Shown here piece by piece: positions 38,391 through 49,234 of a stretch of 64,000 nt of DNA. Under the pieces are notes generated by a model. The model saw only the letters and a list, made by a program, of their open reading frames with translations, was not told the origin of the DNA and made no database searches. Made by a program: the position numbers and the translations under genes. Each line of letters starts with the position of its first letter. Position 1 is the stretch's first letter. Source of the stretch: Haemophilus parainfluenzae. Lineage in GTDB: Bacteria; Pseudomonadota; Gammaproteobacteria; Enterobacterales; Pasteurellaceae. Where the stretch lies: assembly GCF_014931275.1 (NCBI RefSeq), contig NZ_CP063110.1, forward strand, positions 1,410,001 to 1,474,000, in the 5' to 3' direction.

Positions 38391-39335
38391 TTAAAAAGAA
38401 TCGTGATATTTCACTAAATCTTCGCGGCTAATGGCAAATACACCTAGACCACCATTTTTTAGTTCAACCCATTCAAACGGTACATCTGGATATTGCTCGA
38501 TGAGGCTCACCATGCTGTTGCCCACTTCACAGATGAGCATGCCATTTGGCGTTAAATAATCTGGTGCTTGTTTTAAAATTTGTTTTGTAATTTCTAAACC
38601 ATCAACACCAGAACCTAAGGCTAATTCAGGCTCATAGTGGAATTCTTCTGGCATATCTGCCAAGTCTTCTTCATCCACATAAGGTGGGTTGGTCACGATT
38701 AAGTCATATTGCTGACCGAAGAGATTTTGGAATAAATCTGATTGAATCGGGAAAACACGATGTTCTAATTGATGGCGCGCAATATTGATTTCTGCCACAT
38801 TTAACGCATCCACAGAAAGATCGACCGCATCTACTTCAGCTTCAGGAAAGGCTTCAGCCGTCGCGATTGCGATACAACCACTACCGGTACAAAGATCTAA
38901 AATACGTTTTGGTTCAGATTTTAAAAGCGGAGCAAATTTATCTTGGATTAATGCACTAATTGGCGAGCGAGGAATAATTGTACGCTCATCCACATAGAAT
39001 TCTAATCCGCAGAACCACGCACTATTCGTTAAATAAGCGACTGGCACACGTTGTTCAATTCGGCTTAAGACTAATTGTACTAAAGTCTCTTTTTCAGAAT
39101 GAGTAAGTTTGCTACCAAATAAATCTTGCGGTAAATCGATTGGTAATTGAAGTCCAGCAAGCACTAATTGAAGACTTTCATCCCACGCATTGTCATGGCC
39201 TTGCCCGTAGTAAATATCAGAACGGTTGAATGTGCTGTATGTCCAGCGTAAAAAATCTTGAATAGTTGTTAATTCACTTGCCACGTTATCTTCTAAAATT
39301 GTCGCAACAAGTTCTTGATTGTGTAAGGTTTCCAT
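38391..39335 (-). CDS. prmB: ribosomal protein L3 glutamine methyltransferase PrmB
   Basis: A 314-residue SAM-dependent methyltransferase that methylates the glutamine of ribosomal protein L3. SAM motif [12 protein letters not shown] (146-157) and the N5-glutamine methyltransferase signature NPPY (216-219). Related HemK (PrmC) is ruled less likely by the longer N-terminus and the MRxx-SYGYGQ-type region [11 protein letters not shown] (41-51) typical of PrmB. The ATG at 39335 has GAGG 6 bases upstream; a TTG four codons earlier was rejected. Divergent from smrB. Confidence 0.92.
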   Translation of the reverse strand: METLHNQELVATILEDNVASELTTIQDFLRWTYSTFNRSDIYYGQGHDNAWDESLQLVLAGLQLPIDLPQDLFGSKLTHSEKETLVQLVLSRIEQRVPVAYLTNSAWFCGLEFYVDERTIIPRSPISALIQDKFAPLLKSEPKRILDLCTGSGCIAIATAEAFPEAEVDAVDLSVDALNVAEINIARHQLEHRVFPIQSDLFQNLFGQQYDLIVTNPPYVDEEDLADMPEEFHYEPELALGSGVDGLEITKQILKQAPDYLTPNGMLICEVGNSMVSLIEQYPDVPFEWVELKNGGLGVFAISREDLVKYHDSF

Positions 39336-39419
39336 TTTCTGCCTCAATAAAAATTTTGGCTAGTTATACCATAGAATAGATGTGCTATCATTAAGCAAAA
39401 TAACAAATTGAGAAAAATA

Positions 39420-39929
39420 ATGACAGAACCAGATGATTTCGATCTTTTTCGGGCGGAAACCAAAGGGATCAAACCCATTAAGCAAGATACCTTTGTGGCG
39501 CCCCGTCAAAAGAGCGGTCAAAAAAAATCTCATTTACGTGATATTCGAGAAAAAGAGGATACGCTTTTCTATTTTTCCGATGAGTATGAACCCTTGCTAA
39601 ATGAACATGATGGTGTCATCAAATATTTACGCGAAGGGGAAGATAGCCATTTATTGAAGCAACTTCGTCGTGGTGATTTTTCACCCGAATTATTTTTGGA
39701 TTTGCATGGTTTAACCCGTGAGCAAGCCAAAATGGAATTGGCAGCACTGTTATTAGCTTGTGAAAATGAGCATGTTTATTGCGCGAGCATCATGACCGGC
39801 TACGGCACGTTTACGTTGAAAAAACAAATTCCACGTTGGTTAGTTCAGCACCCTAAAGTCCGAGCGTTACACCAAGCTCCCAAAGAATGGGGCGGAGAAG
39901 CCGCGATACTCATTTTAGTGGATGTATAA
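39420..39929 (+). CDS. smrB: Smr-domain endonuclease SmrB
   Basis: A 169-residue protein with a C-terminal Smr domain: DLHGLT (94-99) and TGYGT (126-130). E. coli SmrB cleaves mRNA between collided ribosomes; the N-terminal basic stretch (about 24-42) corresponds to the ribosome-binding hook region. ATG chosen at 39420; a TTG 12 bases upstream was rejected. Its divergent neighbour prmB is next to smrB in E. coli too. Confidence 0.9.
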   Translation: MTEPDDFDLFRAETKGIKPIKQDTFVAPRQKSGQKKSHLRDIREKEDTLFYFSDEYEPLLNEHDGVIKYLREGEDSHLLKQLRRGDFSPELFLDLHGLTREQAKMELAALLLACENEHVYCASIMTGYGTFTLKKQIPRWLVQHPKVRALHQAPKEWGGEAAILILVDV

Positions 39930-39931
39930 AG

Positions 39932-39964
39932 AAAAAGTGCGGTCGAAATTGACCGCACTTTTTT
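39932..39964. terminator. inverted-USS terminator between smrB and argS
   Basis: AAAAAGTGCGGTC-6-GACCGCACTTTTT, a perfect head-to-head USS pair serving two convergent genes; it overlaps the argS stop region by two bases. Confidence 0.9.
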
Positions 39965-41696
39965 ACATTTTTTCGATTGTCTTAATACCTAATAACTCTA
40001 AACCCTGTTTTAAGGTTTTCTCTGTAAGAGAAGCGAGTTTTAAACGGCTTAATTTTACGTTTTCATCTTCTGCATTTAAGATTGGACAGTGTTCATAGAA
40101 TGAGGAGAATACACCCGCCAACTCATATAAATAAGCACAGAGCACATGCGGTGTCCCTTCTTTGCCCACCGTTTGAACGGCTTCTTCAAATTGAAGCAAT
40201 TTGATCGCTAATGCACGTTCTTTTTCATCAGAAAGCTGAATTTTCGCTTCTGCAAGTGCGGTTGGATCCACATCTGCTTTATTGAAGATTGAACGAATAC
40301 GCGTGTAAGCATATTGCATATAAGGCGCAGTATTACCTTCAAAGCTGAGCATGTTGTCCCAATCGAATACATAGTCAGTCGTGCGGTTTTTAGAAAGATC
40401 TGCATATTTCACCGAGCCAATACCTACCGCTTCAATAACCGCTGTTTTTTCATCATCAGATAAATTGGTGTTTTTCTCGTTGATTAATACAGTTGCACGT
40501 TCAATCGCTTCATCTAATAAATCTGCTAATTTTACGGTACCGCCAGTACGAGTTTTGAATGGTTTACCATCTTTACCTAACATCATACCGAAGTTTTTAT
40601 GTTCAAGTGAGAAACTGTCTGGTACATAACCGGCTTTACGCGTAATTAACCACGCTTGTTGCATGTGTTGGCTTTGACGTGTATCAGAGAACACTAATGC
40701 ACGATCTGCTTTTAAGGTTTCATAACGATATTTAGCCGCCGCGATGTCAGTAGTGGTATAAAGGAAACCGCCATCTTTCTTCTGAACGATAACTCCCATT
40801 GGCTCGCCTTCTTTATTCTTGAATTCATCAAGATAAACCACTAATGCACCTTCATCTTCAACCGCTAAACCTTGTTTTTTCAGATCTTCAACGATAGCAG
40901 GTAACATAGGGTTATAAAGACTTTCACCCATCACATCTTTTTCGGTCAATGTGACATTTAAACGATCGTAGTTACGTTGGTTTTGTTGCATGGTGATATC
41001 GACTAATTTTTTCCACATTGTGCGGCAATATTCATCTCCACCTTGCAATTTCACTACATAGTTACGGGCTTTTTCAGCGAAAGCCTCATTTTCATCATAA
41101 TGTTTTTTCGCTTCGCGATAGAATGCTTCAAGATCTTGAAGTTCCATTTCGCTTGCGTGTTCATTTTCCATTTTTTCAAGATAAGCAATGAGCATACCAA
41201 ATTGTGTACCCCAGTCACCTACGTGGTTTGCACGAATAACGTTGTGACCTAAAAATTCAAGGGTGCGAACAACAGCATCACCGATGATGGTAGAGCGTAA
41301 ATGACCTACGTGCATTTCTTTCGCAACGTTTGGTGAAGAATAATCAATCACGATAGTTTGTTTTTCATTTGCGCTGACACCAAGATTTTGATCTTTTAAT
41401 GCGGCAGAAACGTTATTTGCTAACCAAGTTGGATTTAAGAAAATATTAATAAAACCTGGACCAGCAATTTCAGTTTTTTCTGCGACATCAGAAAGATCAG
41501 CATGATCTAATACTTTTTGTGCAAATTCACGTGGATTTAAACCTAGTTTTTTAGCAGCAGCCATGATGCCGTTTGCTTGGTAGTCGCCAAATTGTGGTTT
41601 ACCTGATTGGCGAATAAGCGCATCGCATTGTTCATCTGCGCCAGCAGCAATCATCGCTTGTTTAATTTTATCGGATAAAATAGATTGAATATTCAC
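39963..41696 (-). CDS. argS: arginyl-tRNA synthetase
   Basis: A 577-residue class I synthetase. N-terminal additional domain (1-110) recognising the tRNA D-loop, the HIGH motif as HVGH (129-132, in EMHVGHLRS), and a C-terminal anticodon-binding domain rich in helix. It lacks a canonical KMSKS, as usual for ArgRS. Length as in E. coli. A USS lies in the C-terminal part (about 40255). Divergent from the YecM gene, with an 88-base gap. Confidence 0.96.
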   Translation of the reverse strand: MNIQSILSDKIKQAMIAAGADEQCDALIRQSGKPQFGDYQANGIMAAAKKLGLNPREFAQKVLDHADLSDVAEKTEIAGPGFINIFLNPTWLANNVSAALKDQNLGVSANEKQTIVIDYSSPNVAKEMHVGHLRSTIIGDAVVRTLEFLGHNVIRANHVGDWGTQFGMLIAYLEKMENEHASEMELQDLEAFYREAKKHYDENEAFAEKARNYVVKLQGGDEYCRTMWKKLVDITMQQNQRNYDRLNVTLTEKDVMGESLYNPMLPAIVEDLKKQGLAVEDEGALVVYLDEFKNKEGEPMGVIVQKKDGGFLYTTTDIAAAKYRYETLKADRALVFSDTRQSQHMQQAWLITRKAGYVPDSFSLEHKNFGMMLGKDGKPFKTRTGGTVKLADLLDEAIERATVLINEKNTNLSDDEKTAVIEAVGIGSVKYADLSKNRTTDYVFDWDNMLSFEGNTAPYMQYAYTRIRSIFNKADVDPTALAEAKIQLSDEKERALAIKLLQFEEAVQTVGKEGTPHVLCAYLYELAGVFSSFYEHCPILNAEDENVKLSRLKLASLTEKTLKQGLELLGIKTIEKM

Positions 41697-41784
41697 GGTT
41701 TTTCCTAATCTTGAAATTGAATAATGAAAATAATCGGCTATGATACCGTTGTTTATAGATTTCTCAAAGTAAGAGCAGGAGAAA

Positions 41785-42354
41785 ATGTCAAATTTAATGG
41801 AAAAATCGACCGCACTTTATCAAGAATTGCCTTTATTTCAGGAAAAAATTCAGCAATTAGCCGCCGTTATGAAAGTGAATTTGAATGATTTCCAAATTGA
41901 TCATTTAGCTTTAAGAGCAAATAGTGAAGAAAAAGCAAAAAATTGGCTGACAGAGTTATTAAAGTGCGGTAGAATTTTAAGCGATAATATCGTCAATGGG
42001 CGTCCTATCTATTTGATTGAATTAGATGAGCCAGTTGATTTCATTGGTCAGCCTGTCGATGTTATTGAATTACCGTTTCCTAAAAATAAACAATATCCCC
42101 AAGAAACTTGGGAACATATTGAAATTGTAATGCCGTTTTTATCGCATGAATCTGTTGAGGATTGGGTTAATCGGATTTGCAATACATTTTTATGGAAGGA
42201 ACTAACTCAATTAACCATGAAGGTGAGCGAACCTAAGGTGGAAGGGGAGCAATTGCCCAATCCATCAATTGCAGTGAGTTTTGTTGATAAAACAGAAAAT
42301 CATGTTTGCATAAAGGTTCATCCTTATACAATAAAGAAAATACTCGAGGTTTAG
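41785..42354 (+). CDS. YecM-like VOC-superfamily protein
   Basis: A 189-residue protein matching E. coli YecM, whose fold is that of the vicinal-oxygen-chelate superfamily with unknown reaction. Seen: [15 protein letters not shown] (about 38-52), where the His is a likely metal ligand, and WEHIEIVMP (about 112-120). Ribosome site GCAGGAG 6 bases before the ATG. Two USS lie inside the coding region, at codons about 9-12 (STALYQ) and about 60-62. The lipoprotein gene follows after 4 bases. In E. coli yecM is near argS, as here. Confidence 0.8.
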   Translation: MSNLMEKSTALYQELPLFQEKIQQLAAVMKVNLNDFQIDHLALRANSEEKAKNWLTELLKCGRILSDNIVNGRPIYLIELDEPVDFIGQPVDVIELPFPKNKQYPQETWEHIEIVMPFLSHESVEDWVNRICNTFLWKELTQLTMKVSEPKVEGEQLPNPSIAVSFVDKTENHVCIKVHPYTIKKILEV

Positions 42355-42358
42355 TGTA

Positions 42359-42658
42359 ATGAAAAAAATTACCTTAGCATTAACTGTCTTATTAAGTTTA
42401 GGTTTATCAGCTTGTTCATCTCAATCACAAAAAGATGAAAGCGCTTATAAAGGTCAAGTTATCTTCACCGAATTACAAGGTGATGATGTAAAATTAACCG
42501 TTCGTAAAAACGACTGCTCATACAAACAAGAAGGTGAAACCGAAGTGATCGTTCACAAATACGATTCAACTTTAGTAACTGGTGCTTGTGTGAAAGTATC
42601 TGACAACGGTCAAGGCGTGAAAAACGTTTCTACTTGGTCTCCAAGAAACCCAATCTAA
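42359..42658 (+). CDS. small lipoprotein of unknown function
   Basis: A 99-residue lipoprotein with lipobox LSAC (C19) and a short mature domain of about 80 residues with two further cysteines (C54 region NDCSY and GACVKV) that may pair. Not recognised beyond that. It starts 4 bases after the YecM-like gene and 23 bases before the Pcp-like gene, whose signal peptide is very similar, so the three may be one transcript. Confidence 0.65.
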   Translation: MKKITLALTVLLSLGLSACSSQSQKDESAYKGQVIFTELQGDDVKLTVRKNDCSYKQEGETEVIVHKYDSTLVTGACVKVSDNGQGVKNVSTWSPRNPI

Positions 42659-42681
42659 TTTATTTTTAGAAGGTTAGTTTT

Positions 42682-43146
42682 ATGAAAAAAGTAACAGTAG
42701 CATTAGCTCTTATGATGTCTATTGGTTTGACTGGTTGTGCAAATACCGATGTTTTTAGCGGTGATGTTTACTCAGCAGATCAAGCGAAAGAGGCTCGTTC
42801 AATTAGCTACGGTACAATCGTGTCTGTTCGCCCAGTTAAAATCCAAGCAGATAACAATGGTGTAATTGGTTCTGTTGGTGGCGGTGCTTTAGGTGGTATT
42901 GCCGGTGGTACAATTGGCGGTGGTACAGGTCAAGCTATTGCAACTGTTGTTGGTGCGATTGGTGGTGCCATTGTAGGTAGCAAAATTGAAGAAAAAATGA
43001 GCCAGGTTAATGGTGCAGAGATTGTTATCAGAAAAGATAACAGAGAAGAAATCGTTGTGGTTCAAAAAGCAGATCCAAGCTTCCAAGCAGGTCGTCGCGT
43101 AAGAATCGTTGGCGGTTCATCATTAAATGTTTCTGTTATTAACTAA
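42682..43146 (+). CDS. pcp: Pcp/SlyB-type outer-membrane lipoprotein
   Basis: A 154-residue lipoprotein, lipobox LTGC (C19), with a glycine-zipper 2TM domain (about 60-101, a run of GG and GxxxG spacing) and a short C-terminal domain ([15 protein letters not shown]). This is the layout of H. influenzae Pcp and E. coli SlyB, which stabilise outer-membrane structure. Good ribosome site (AAGGTT). Own terminator follows. Confidence 0.88.
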   Translation: MKKVTVALALMMSIGLTGCANTDVFSGDVYSADQAKEARSISYGTIVSVRPVKIQADNNGVIGSVGGGALGGIAGGTIGGGTGQAIATVVGAIGGAIVGSKIEEKMSQVNGAEIVIRKDNREEIVVVQKADPSFQAGRRVRIVGGSSLNVSVIN

Positions 43147-43161
43147 CTAAACGAAAAATAG

Positions 43162-43192
43162 AAAAAAGCGAGCCATTAGGTTCGCTTTTTTT
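43162..43192 (+). terminator. terminator after the pcp-like gene
   Basis: AAGCGAGCC-4-GGTTCGCTT (43166-43187) followed by T5, 19 bases after the stop. Confidence 0.8.
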
Positions 43193-43292
43193 ATGCTTAA
43201 AATCAAAAGAAAGTGCGGTTGTTTTTTGCTTGAAAGTCAAAAATATGATAAAACTATCAATCGTTATTTTCACATCGATAATAGGAAGCAAA

Positions 43293-44120
43293 ATGTCAAA
43301 TTTACAACAAATTATTGAAGCAGCATTTGAAAAACGTGCAGAAATCACGCCTAAAACAGTTGACGCACAAACTCGTGCAGCAATCGAAGAAGTGATCGAA
43401 GGACTAGATAGCGGTAAATACCGTGTTGCAGAAAAAATTGATGGTGAATGGGTTACTCACCAATGGTTGAAAAAAGCAGTATTATTATCTTTCCGTATCA
43501 ATGATAACCAAATCATTGATGGCGCAGAAACTAAATACTACGACAAAGTGGCATTAAAGTTTGCTAACTATACAGAAGAGCGTTTTGCTCAAGAAGGTTT
43601 CCGTGTCGTACCTTCTGCAACAGTACGTAAAGGGGCATACATTTCTAAAAACTGTGTATTAATGCCATCTTATGTAAATATCGGTGCATATGTGGGCGAA
43701 GGTACCATGGTTGATACATGGGCAACTGTTGGTTCATGTGCGCAAATTGGTAAAAACGTACACTTATCTGGTGGTGTAGGTATCGGTGGTGTGTTAGAGC
43801 CATTACAAGCAAACCCAACCATTATCGGCGATAACTGTTTTATCGGTGCACGTTCTGAAGTCGTTGAAGGTGTGATTGTGGAAGATGGTTGTGTGATCTC
43901 TATGGGCGTATTCATTGGTCAATCAACTAAAATCTATGATCGTGAAACTGGTGAAGTGTTCTATGGTCGCGTTCCTGCTGGTTCTGTGGTTGTTTCAGGT
44001 AGCCTTCCATCAAAATGTGGTAAATACAGCTTATACTGTGCAGTGATCGTGAAAAAAGTTGACGCAAAAACTTTAGGTAAAGTAGGTATCAACGAGTTAT
44101 TACGTTCTATTGAAGAGTAA
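43293..44120 (+). CDS. dapD: tetrahydrodipicolinate N-succinyltransferase
   Basis: A 275-residue left-handed beta-helix acyltransferase of the succinylase branch of lysine/diaminopimelate synthesis. Hexapeptide repeats run from about 105 to 215; [13 protein letters not shown] (about 122-134), [15 protein letters not shown] and [19 protein letters not shown] are all DapD. The ATG at 43293 follows AGGAAG and gives the standard start [13 protein letters not shown]; 21 upstream in-frame codons were rejected. A USS lies just before the gene. Confidence 0.97.
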   Translation: MSNLQQIIEAAFEKRAEITPKTVDAQTRAAIEEVIEGLDSGKYRVAEKIDGEWVTHQWLKKAVLLSFRINDNQIIDGAETKYYDKVALKFANYTEERFAQEGFRVVPSATVRKGAYISKNCVLMPSYVNIGAYVGEGTMVDTWATVGSCAQIGKNVHLSGGVGIGGVLEPLQANPTIIGDNCFIGARSEVVEGVIVEDGCVISMGVFIGQSTKIYDRETGEVFYGRVPAGSVVVSGSLPSKCGKYSLYCAVIVKKVDAKTLGKVGINELLRSIEE

Positions 44121-44134
44121 TTAAAATACCATAA

Positions 44135-44174
44135 AAAATGACCTCACTTTATATGACAAAGTGCGGTCATTTTC
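44135..44174. terminator. terminator between dapD and tehB with one decayed USS arm
   Basis: AAAATGACctCACTTT and AAAGTGcgGTCATTTT; one arm is a perfect USS, the other has G-to-T (GACCTCACTT), so the stem keeps two mismatched positions. Confidence 0.7.
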
Positions 44175-44191
44175 TTTTTTAAATTAGCGAA

Positions 44192-45052
44192 TTATTTTTT
44201 TCTTGCTAGCATTGTCGCAAATTTTAATTTAATGCGATTGCCGTTTTCATCAGTTTTATGTAATTCGCCCATATTTTCGTTGTATTCTAAGAATTCCCAA
44301 TCTTTGTAGTATTCTTTTAATTCACCTTCCGAGAACGTAAATGAGAAGGCTAATGGACAAGGTACTTCAGGCGTGGACATGGCTGCTACAATTAAGTTAT
44401 AACCACCTGGGTTGGTGTGTTCTTGCATATTCTTAATAATGGCTGGAATACGCTCACGATTTAAGAACATAAATACCACAGTAGATAAAATGAAGTCGTA
44501 GTTTTCTTGAATATTGGCGGTGTTAATATCATAAACAGCGGTCTTAATATTCAAATTTTCTTTATCTTTGGTTTCGTTTAAGAAGGCGATACTGTTTTCG
44601 TTGTGATCCCAAGAGGTTACATCATAGCCTTTTAAACTTAAATAAAGCGAATTACGACCTTGTCCGCAGCCTAAATCTAGCACTTTACAAGGCTTGATAA
44701 TTTTAGCTGCATCAACCACATCACCATGCGTTGTAGTCATATTATATTTTTTGCTGAAGTAATCTTCTTTTGTGCAATAGAAACCAAGCGTACATTCTAA
44801 GTCATCAGAAAGGGCTTCAACTCGGTGCCAGGCTTGTGGCTCAACAAATGGAATATCACTTTCTGGGGTGAAAATATGTTCAGCAATGACATCGCCATTT
44901 TCGGTTAGCTCATAAAACTTAAGTTTACCTTTTAGCACTGTAAGTTTGCCCCAAGTTCCCTCTTTAGTATTGTGTTTTTCTTGGAACATTTTAGGTAATT
45001 TATCTTTTGTCCAAATCGGCATTTGTTTATAGCAGATAAGTTCGTTTGTCAT
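44192..45052 (-). CDS. tehB: SAM-dependent methyltransferase TehB (tellurite resistance)
   Basis: A 286-residue TehB as in H. influenzae: an N-terminal beta-sandwich (1-95, KxTV...HRVEAL) fused to a class I methyltransferase with [13 protein letters not shown] (123-135). It methylates tellurite with SAM; in H. influenzae it also matters for oxidant resistance and heme use. E. coli TehB lacks the N-terminal domain, so the length marks a Haemophilus-type protein. Convergent with dapD, downstream of metG. Confidence 0.92.
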   Translation of the reverse strand: MTNELICYKQMPIWTKDKLPKMFQEKHNTKEGTWGKLTVLKGKLKFYELTENGDVIAEHIFTPESDIPFVEPQAWHRVEALSDDLECTLGFYCTKEDYFSKKYNMTTTHGDVVDAAKIIKPCKVLDLGCGQGRNSLYLSLKGYDVTSWDHNENSIAFLNETKDKENLNIKTAVYDINTANIQENYDFILSTVVFMFLNRERIPAIIKNMQEHTNPGGYNLIVAAMSTPEVPCPLAFSFTFSEGELKEYYKDWEFLEYNENMGELHKTDENGNRIKLKFATMLARKK

Positions 45053-45118
45053 AATGAATTCCTTTTAATTTGCGTGATAAATATCTGATTGACATGGTAG
45101 GGTATTTAATTCTATTTG

Positions 45119-45146
45119 GCAATAAAAAAGGCGACCTAAGTCGCCT
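45119..45146 (-). terminator. metG terminator
   Basis: Minus-strand AGGCGAC-4-GTCGCCT (45129-45146) followed by TTTTTTATT, 10 bases after the metG stop. Confidence 0.85.
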
Positions 45147-45156
45147 AAATATTAAA

Positions 45157-47205
45157 TTATTTTACTTGCATACCGGCAGTGACACCGCTATCAGCTGAAA
45201 GTAAGAATAAATCACTTCCGCCAGTACCAGCAGAAAGAATCATCCCTTCCGATACGCCGAATTTCATTTTACGCGGTGCAAGGTTTGCAACCACAATAAC
45301 AAAACGACCTTCTAATTCTTCAGGTTTGTTGTAAGCCGCTTTGATGCCTGAGAACACTTGGCGAGTATGGTCACCTAAATCTAATTCAAAACGTAAGAGC
45401 TTGTTAGATTCTGGTACTGCTTCGCATTTCAGCACTTTTGCCACACGCATATCGATTTTAGCAAAATCGTCAATGGTAATGGTGTCAGCAATAGGTTCGA
45501 CATTTGAAAGAGCGGTCGCTTTTGCCGCTGTTTTTTCTGTCGCTTTGTTTGCTTCAGCGAAAAGTGCTTTAGTTTCTTCTACAACAGCATCAATTTGTTT
45601 TTTCTCTAAACGAGAGAAAAGCGCTTTAAATGGGGTTAATTGATGACCTAATAATGGCTGAGCAATATTATCCCAAGTAAGTTCTGTTTGTAAGAACGCT
45701 TCTGCACGTTCAGCCAGTTTTGGAAGAACCGGTTTTAAGTAAGACATTAATACACGGAAAAGCTCGATGCCCATTGAGCAAACCGCTTGTAATTCGGCCT
45801 CTTTGCCTTCTTCTTTTGCAATTACCCAAGGCGCTTTTTCATCAATATATTTATTGGCTTTATCGGTTAATGCCATGATTTCACGAATGGCTTTGTTGTA
45901 TTCACGGCTTTCATAATAAGCAGCGATTTGTTCAGCTTGTGCCGTAAATTCAGCAAAAAGTGCTTCGTCTTCTAATTTATCTGCTAGTTTGCTCTCGAAA
46001 CGTTTTGCGATAAAACCTGCGTTACGAGAAGCCAAGTTCACTAATTTATTAACGATATCCGTATTGACACGTTGAACGAAATCTTCCAAGTTAAAATCAA
46101 GATCTTCGATACGATCGTTTAATTTTGCTGCGTAGTAATAACGTAAACATTCCGGATCAATGTGATTTAAATAGGTGCTGGCTTGGATAAATGTACCGCG
46201 TGATTTTGACATTTTGGCACCATCTACGGTGACATAACCGTGAGCAAAGACATTGGTTGGTTTGCGGTATTCGCTCCCTTCTAACATCGCTGGCCAGAAC
46301 AGGCTGTGGAAATACACGATATCTTTACCAATAAAGTGATAAAGTTCAGCGTCGCTGTTTTCTCCCCAGAATTCATTAAAATCAATGCCTTCACGATCGC
46401 AGAGATTTTTAAAAGAAGCTATGTAGCCAATTGGCGCATCTAACCAAACATAGAAGAATTTATCTTTTGCACCTGGAATTTCAAAACCAAAATAAGGTGC
46501 ATCACGAGAGATATCCCACTGTTGTAAGCCACTTTCAAACCATTCTTGCATTTTATTTGCAATTTCAGGTTGAAGTGAGCCAGAGCGCGTCCATTCTTTT
46601 AACATGCCTTCAAAAGCAGGTAAATCAAAGAAAAAGTGTTCAGATTCTTTGACGATTGGTGTTGCTCCTGACACTGCAGAACGTGGATTAATTAAATCCA
46701 TTGGGCTATAAGTAGAGGCACAAACTTCACAGTTATCGCCATATTGATCTTCTGCTTTACATTTTGGGCAAGTCCCTTTGACGAAGCGATCTGGCAAGAA
46801 CATATTTTTTTCAGGATCGAATAACTGGGAAATGACTTTCGTTTTAATGAAACCTTTCGCTTTTAATTTATTGTAAATATCGGCCGTGATTTGTTTATTT
46901 TCTTCACTGTGAGTAGAGTGATAGTTATCGAAACTGATATTAAAGCCTGCAAAATCACGTACGTGATCAGCTTTTGCTTTTGCGATTAATTCTTCTGGTG
47001 TAATGCCTAATTTATCGGCATTAAGCATAATTGGGGTACCGTGCGCATCATCTGCACAAACAAAATGAATTTTATTGCCACGCATACGTTGGAAACGTAC
47101 CCAAATATCCGCTTGAATATGTTCTAACATGTGGCCTAAATGAATGGCGCCATTTGCATAAGGTAATGCACAAGTGACTAAAATTTTACGAGGTTGAGTT
47201 GTCAT
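45157..47205 (-). CDS. metG: methionyl-tRNA synthetase
   Basis: A 682-residue class I synthetase: HLGH (22-25), a zinc knuckle with cysteines 146, 149, 159 and 162, KMSKS (331-335), and a C-terminal EMAP-II/tRNA-binding domain (about 580-682) that makes the dimer. Length as in E. coli. Divergent from apbC with 161 bases between. A USS-like sequence without a full match lies near 45510. Confidence 0.97.
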   Translation of the reverse strand: MTTQPRKILVTCALPYANGAIHLGHMLEHIQADIWVRFQRMRGNKIHFVCADDAHGTPIMLNADKLGITPEELIAKAKADHVRDFAGFNISFDNYHSTHSEENKQITADIYNKLKAKGFIKTKVISQLFDPEKNMFLPDRFVKGTCPKCKAEDQYGDNCEVCASTYSPMDLINPRSAVSGATPIVKESEHFFFDLPAFEGMLKEWTRSGSLQPEIANKMQEWFESGLQQWDISRDAPYFGFEIPGAKDKFFYVWLDAPIGYIASFKNLCDREGIDFNEFWGENSDAELYHFIGKDIVYFHSLFWPAMLEGSEYRKPTNVFAHGYVTVDGAKMSKSRGTFIQASTYLNHIDPECLRYYYAAKLNDRIEDLDFNLEDFVQRVNTDIVNKLVNLASRNAGFIAKRFESKLADKLEDEALFAEFTAQAEQIAAYYESREYNKAIREIMALTDKANKYIDEKAPWVIAKEEGKEAELQAVCSMGIELFRVLMSYLKPVLPKLAERAEAFLQTELTWDNIAQPLLGHQLTPFKALFSRLEKKQIDAVVEETKALFAEANKATEKTAAKATALSNVEPIADTITIDDFAKIDMRVAKVLKCEAVPESNKLLRFELDLGDHTRQVFSGIKAAYNKPEELEGRFVIVVANLAPRKMKFGVSEGMILSAGTGGSDLFLLSADSGVTAGMQVK

Positions 47206-47366
47206 TATCTTTCTCTTATTCTTTTTGCAAAAATTGCGAGTATGTTACCCGATTAGTGCGATTTTTTCTAGTTTAGTTATACTTTTAGCTTAACATTTGA
47301 GGTGTAAAAAGGGTAAAATATCCCTGACAAATTTACTCTACTACCTACTACTATTAAAGGAATATT

Positions 47367-48479
47367 ATGGCAACTGCTTTTTCTGAAAATTTAACGGCAG
47401 AACAACAATCTCAAGTTCTGCAAGTTTTCCAACAATTTCAACATCCAAGTTTGCAAAAAGACTTAATCGCATTAAATACTTTGAAGAAAGTAGAAAAAGG
47501 CGGTGACGTATTACGTATTGAATTACAATTGCCTTTTGCATGGAACACTGGCGTGGAGCAAGTGAAACAGCAACTTTCTGATGCGTTATTGAAAGCAACA
47601 GATAGCAAAGAAATCAAATGGGTGGTGAATTATCAAATCGCTACTTTAAAACGTGCGAATAATCAACCCGCTGTAAAAGGCGTGAAGAACATCATTGCGG
47701 TGACTTCAGGTAAAGGTGGGGTGGGTAAATCCTCTGTTTCGGTGAACCTTGCCCTTGCTTTACAAGCTCAAGGTGCTCGTGTGGGTATTTTAGATGCGGA
47801 TATTTATGGTCCATCTGTTCCGCATATGTTAGGCGCCCCACACCAACGCCCAACTTCACCAGATAACCAACATATCACCCCGATTAAAGCACATGGTTTA
47901 TCTGCAAACTCGATCGGTTTCTTAATGGATGAAGATAATGCAACCATTTGGCGTGGTCCAATGGCAAGTAGTGCATTAAGTCAGCTTTTGAATGAAACCT
48001 TATGGGATAGCTTAGATTATTTAGTGATCGATATGCCACCGGGTACAGGTGATATCCAATTAACCCTTTCACAACAAATCCCTGTAACGGGTGCGGTAGT
48101 GGTCACAACACCACAAGACATCGCGTTATTAGATGCGGTGAAAGGTGTATCGATGTTTGAACGTGTATCTGTGCCAGTGTTAGGTATTGTGGAAAATATG
48201 TCTATGCATATTTGTAGCAACTGTGGACACCACGAAGCAATTTTTGGCACTGGTGGTGCAGAAAAAATGGCACAAAAATACAATGTGAAAGTATTAGGTC
48301 AGTTACCGTTGAATATCCAAGTTCGTCAAGATTTGGATGCGGGTAAACCAACAGTGGTTGCTGCACCAGACAGTGAAATTGCGAAATCTTTCTTAGATTT
48401 AGCGGAGAAAGTATCAACTGAGCTTTACTGGCAAGGTTCTGTGATTCCAAGCGAGATTTTATTCCGCGAAGTGAAATAA
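47367..48479 (+). CDS. apbC: iron-sulfur cluster carrier protein ApbC/Mrp
   Basis: A 370-residue P-loop ATPase that carries and donates 4Fe-4S clusters. N-terminal DUF59-like part (1-95), deviant Walker A GKGGVGKS (115-122), switch DMPPGTGD (about 222-229) and the cluster-binding CSNC (about 281-284). Divergent from metG, an arrangement shared by many gamma-proteobacteria. Ribosome site AAGGAA. Confidence 0.95.
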   Translation: MATAFSENLTAEQQSQVLQVFQQFQHPSLQKDLIALNTLKKVEKGGDVLRIELQLPFAWNTGVEQVKQQLSDALLKATDSKEIKWVVNYQIATLKRANNQPAVKGVKNIIAVTSGKGGVGKSSVSVNLALALQAQGARVGILDADIYGPSVPHMLGAPHQRPTSPDNQHITPIKAHGLSANSIGFLMDEDNATIWRGPMASSALSQLLNETLWDSLDYLVIDMPPGTGDIQLTLSQQIPVTGAVVVTTPQDIALLDAVKGVSMFERVSVPVLGIVENMSMHICSNCGHHEAIFGTGGAEKMAQKYNVKVLGQLPLNIQVRQDLDAGKPTVVAAPDSEIAKSFLDLAEKVSTELYWQGSVIPSEILFREVK

Positions 48480-48501
48480 TCACAAAAACATCATAAAAAT
48501 T

Positions 48502-48532
48502 AACCGCACTTTAGGTCATCCAAAGTGCGGTT
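48502..48532. terminator. inverted-USS terminator after apbC
   Basis: AACCGCACTTT-9-AAAGTGCGGTT, then ATTTTTTG on the plus strand; shared by convergent genes. Confidence 0.85.
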
Positions 48533-48551
48533 ATTTTTTGGCTAAATTTGC

Positions 48552-49181
48552 TTATTTTAAATGATCCGCATCATTTATTTTCTCAACGCGAAAACCGTTC
48601 TCATCGTCATAATGTACAACACTAATTGAGGTATTAATGAGCGATACCGATTTATCTTCATCGCGGTGATTTTGCCACGTTGCGCCGTTTAACAAGGCAA
48701 GTAATAAACGCAAGGTATGGCCATGCGACACAATAAGAATATTACCTTGATCGTGGATCTTAATAATATCCTGTAATGCTTTCATGGCACGTTTGCCTAA
48801 TTGTTCGAATGTTTCTCCGCCATTTACTTGAGCTTTGTAATTGGCGGGATCTTTAATTAGCTGTTTAAATTCAGGGTGTTCTCTTAACGTATCAACAACT
48901 TTACCTTCCCAAGAACCAAAATACTGTTCGTTTAAACCTTGGTGATGGAAAAGGGGAATATCACGTTCACCAATAATATGAGAGGCAGTTGCGATAGTAC
49001 GGTTTAATACGCTAGAATAAGCGGCAATGAAAGGAATATGATTAAGTGCCATACCTGTTTTTTTCGCACCATTAATGCCTTCTTCGGTTAAAGGGGAATC
49101 GCCATGACCTTGCATTAAACCCTCCGTATTCCAAACGGTTTTACCATGGCGAATGAAATAAAAAGTCAGCTGTTTTTTCAT
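48552..49181 (-). CDS. histidine phosphatase family protein
   Basis: A 209-residue histidine phosphatase. The catalytic IRHGKTVWN (9-17) has the phospho-histidine in RHG, SSVLNRTIATA (about 56-66) the second arginine, and VSHGHTLRLL the second histidine (about 153-162); the acid is in NEQYFGSWEGK. Close to GpmB/CobC-like enzymes; length supports a phosphatase rather than phosphoglycerate mutase. Located between apbC and the efflux operon on the opposite strand from apbC. Substrate unknown. Confidence 0.8.
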   Translation of the reverse strand: MKKQLTFYFIRHGKTVWNTEGLMQGHGDSPLTEEGINGAKKTGMALNHIPFIAAYSSVLNRTIATASHIIGERDIPLFHHQGLNEQYFGSWEGKVVDTLREHPEFKQLIKDPANYKAQVNGGETFEQLGKRAMKALQDIIKIHDQGNILIVSHGHTLRLLLALLNGATWQNHRDEDKSVSLINTSISVVHYDDENGFRVEKINDADHLK

Positions 49182-49192
49182 TTTGCATATCC

Positions 49193-49227
49193 ATAAAAAA
49201 AATTAAGGAAGCCGAAACTTCCTTAAT
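49193..49227 (-). terminator. terminator of the macAB-outer membrane channel operon
   Basis: Minus-strand ATTAAGGAAG-6-CTTCCTTAAT (49202-49227) followed by T8, 8 bases after the channel gene stop. Confidence 0.85.
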
Positions 49228-49234
49228 CATAATT

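Noticed and set aside
43230-43293. Extension of DapD
   Set aside because: AGGAAG just before 43293 and the conserved start [13 protein letters not shown] decide for the inner ATG.
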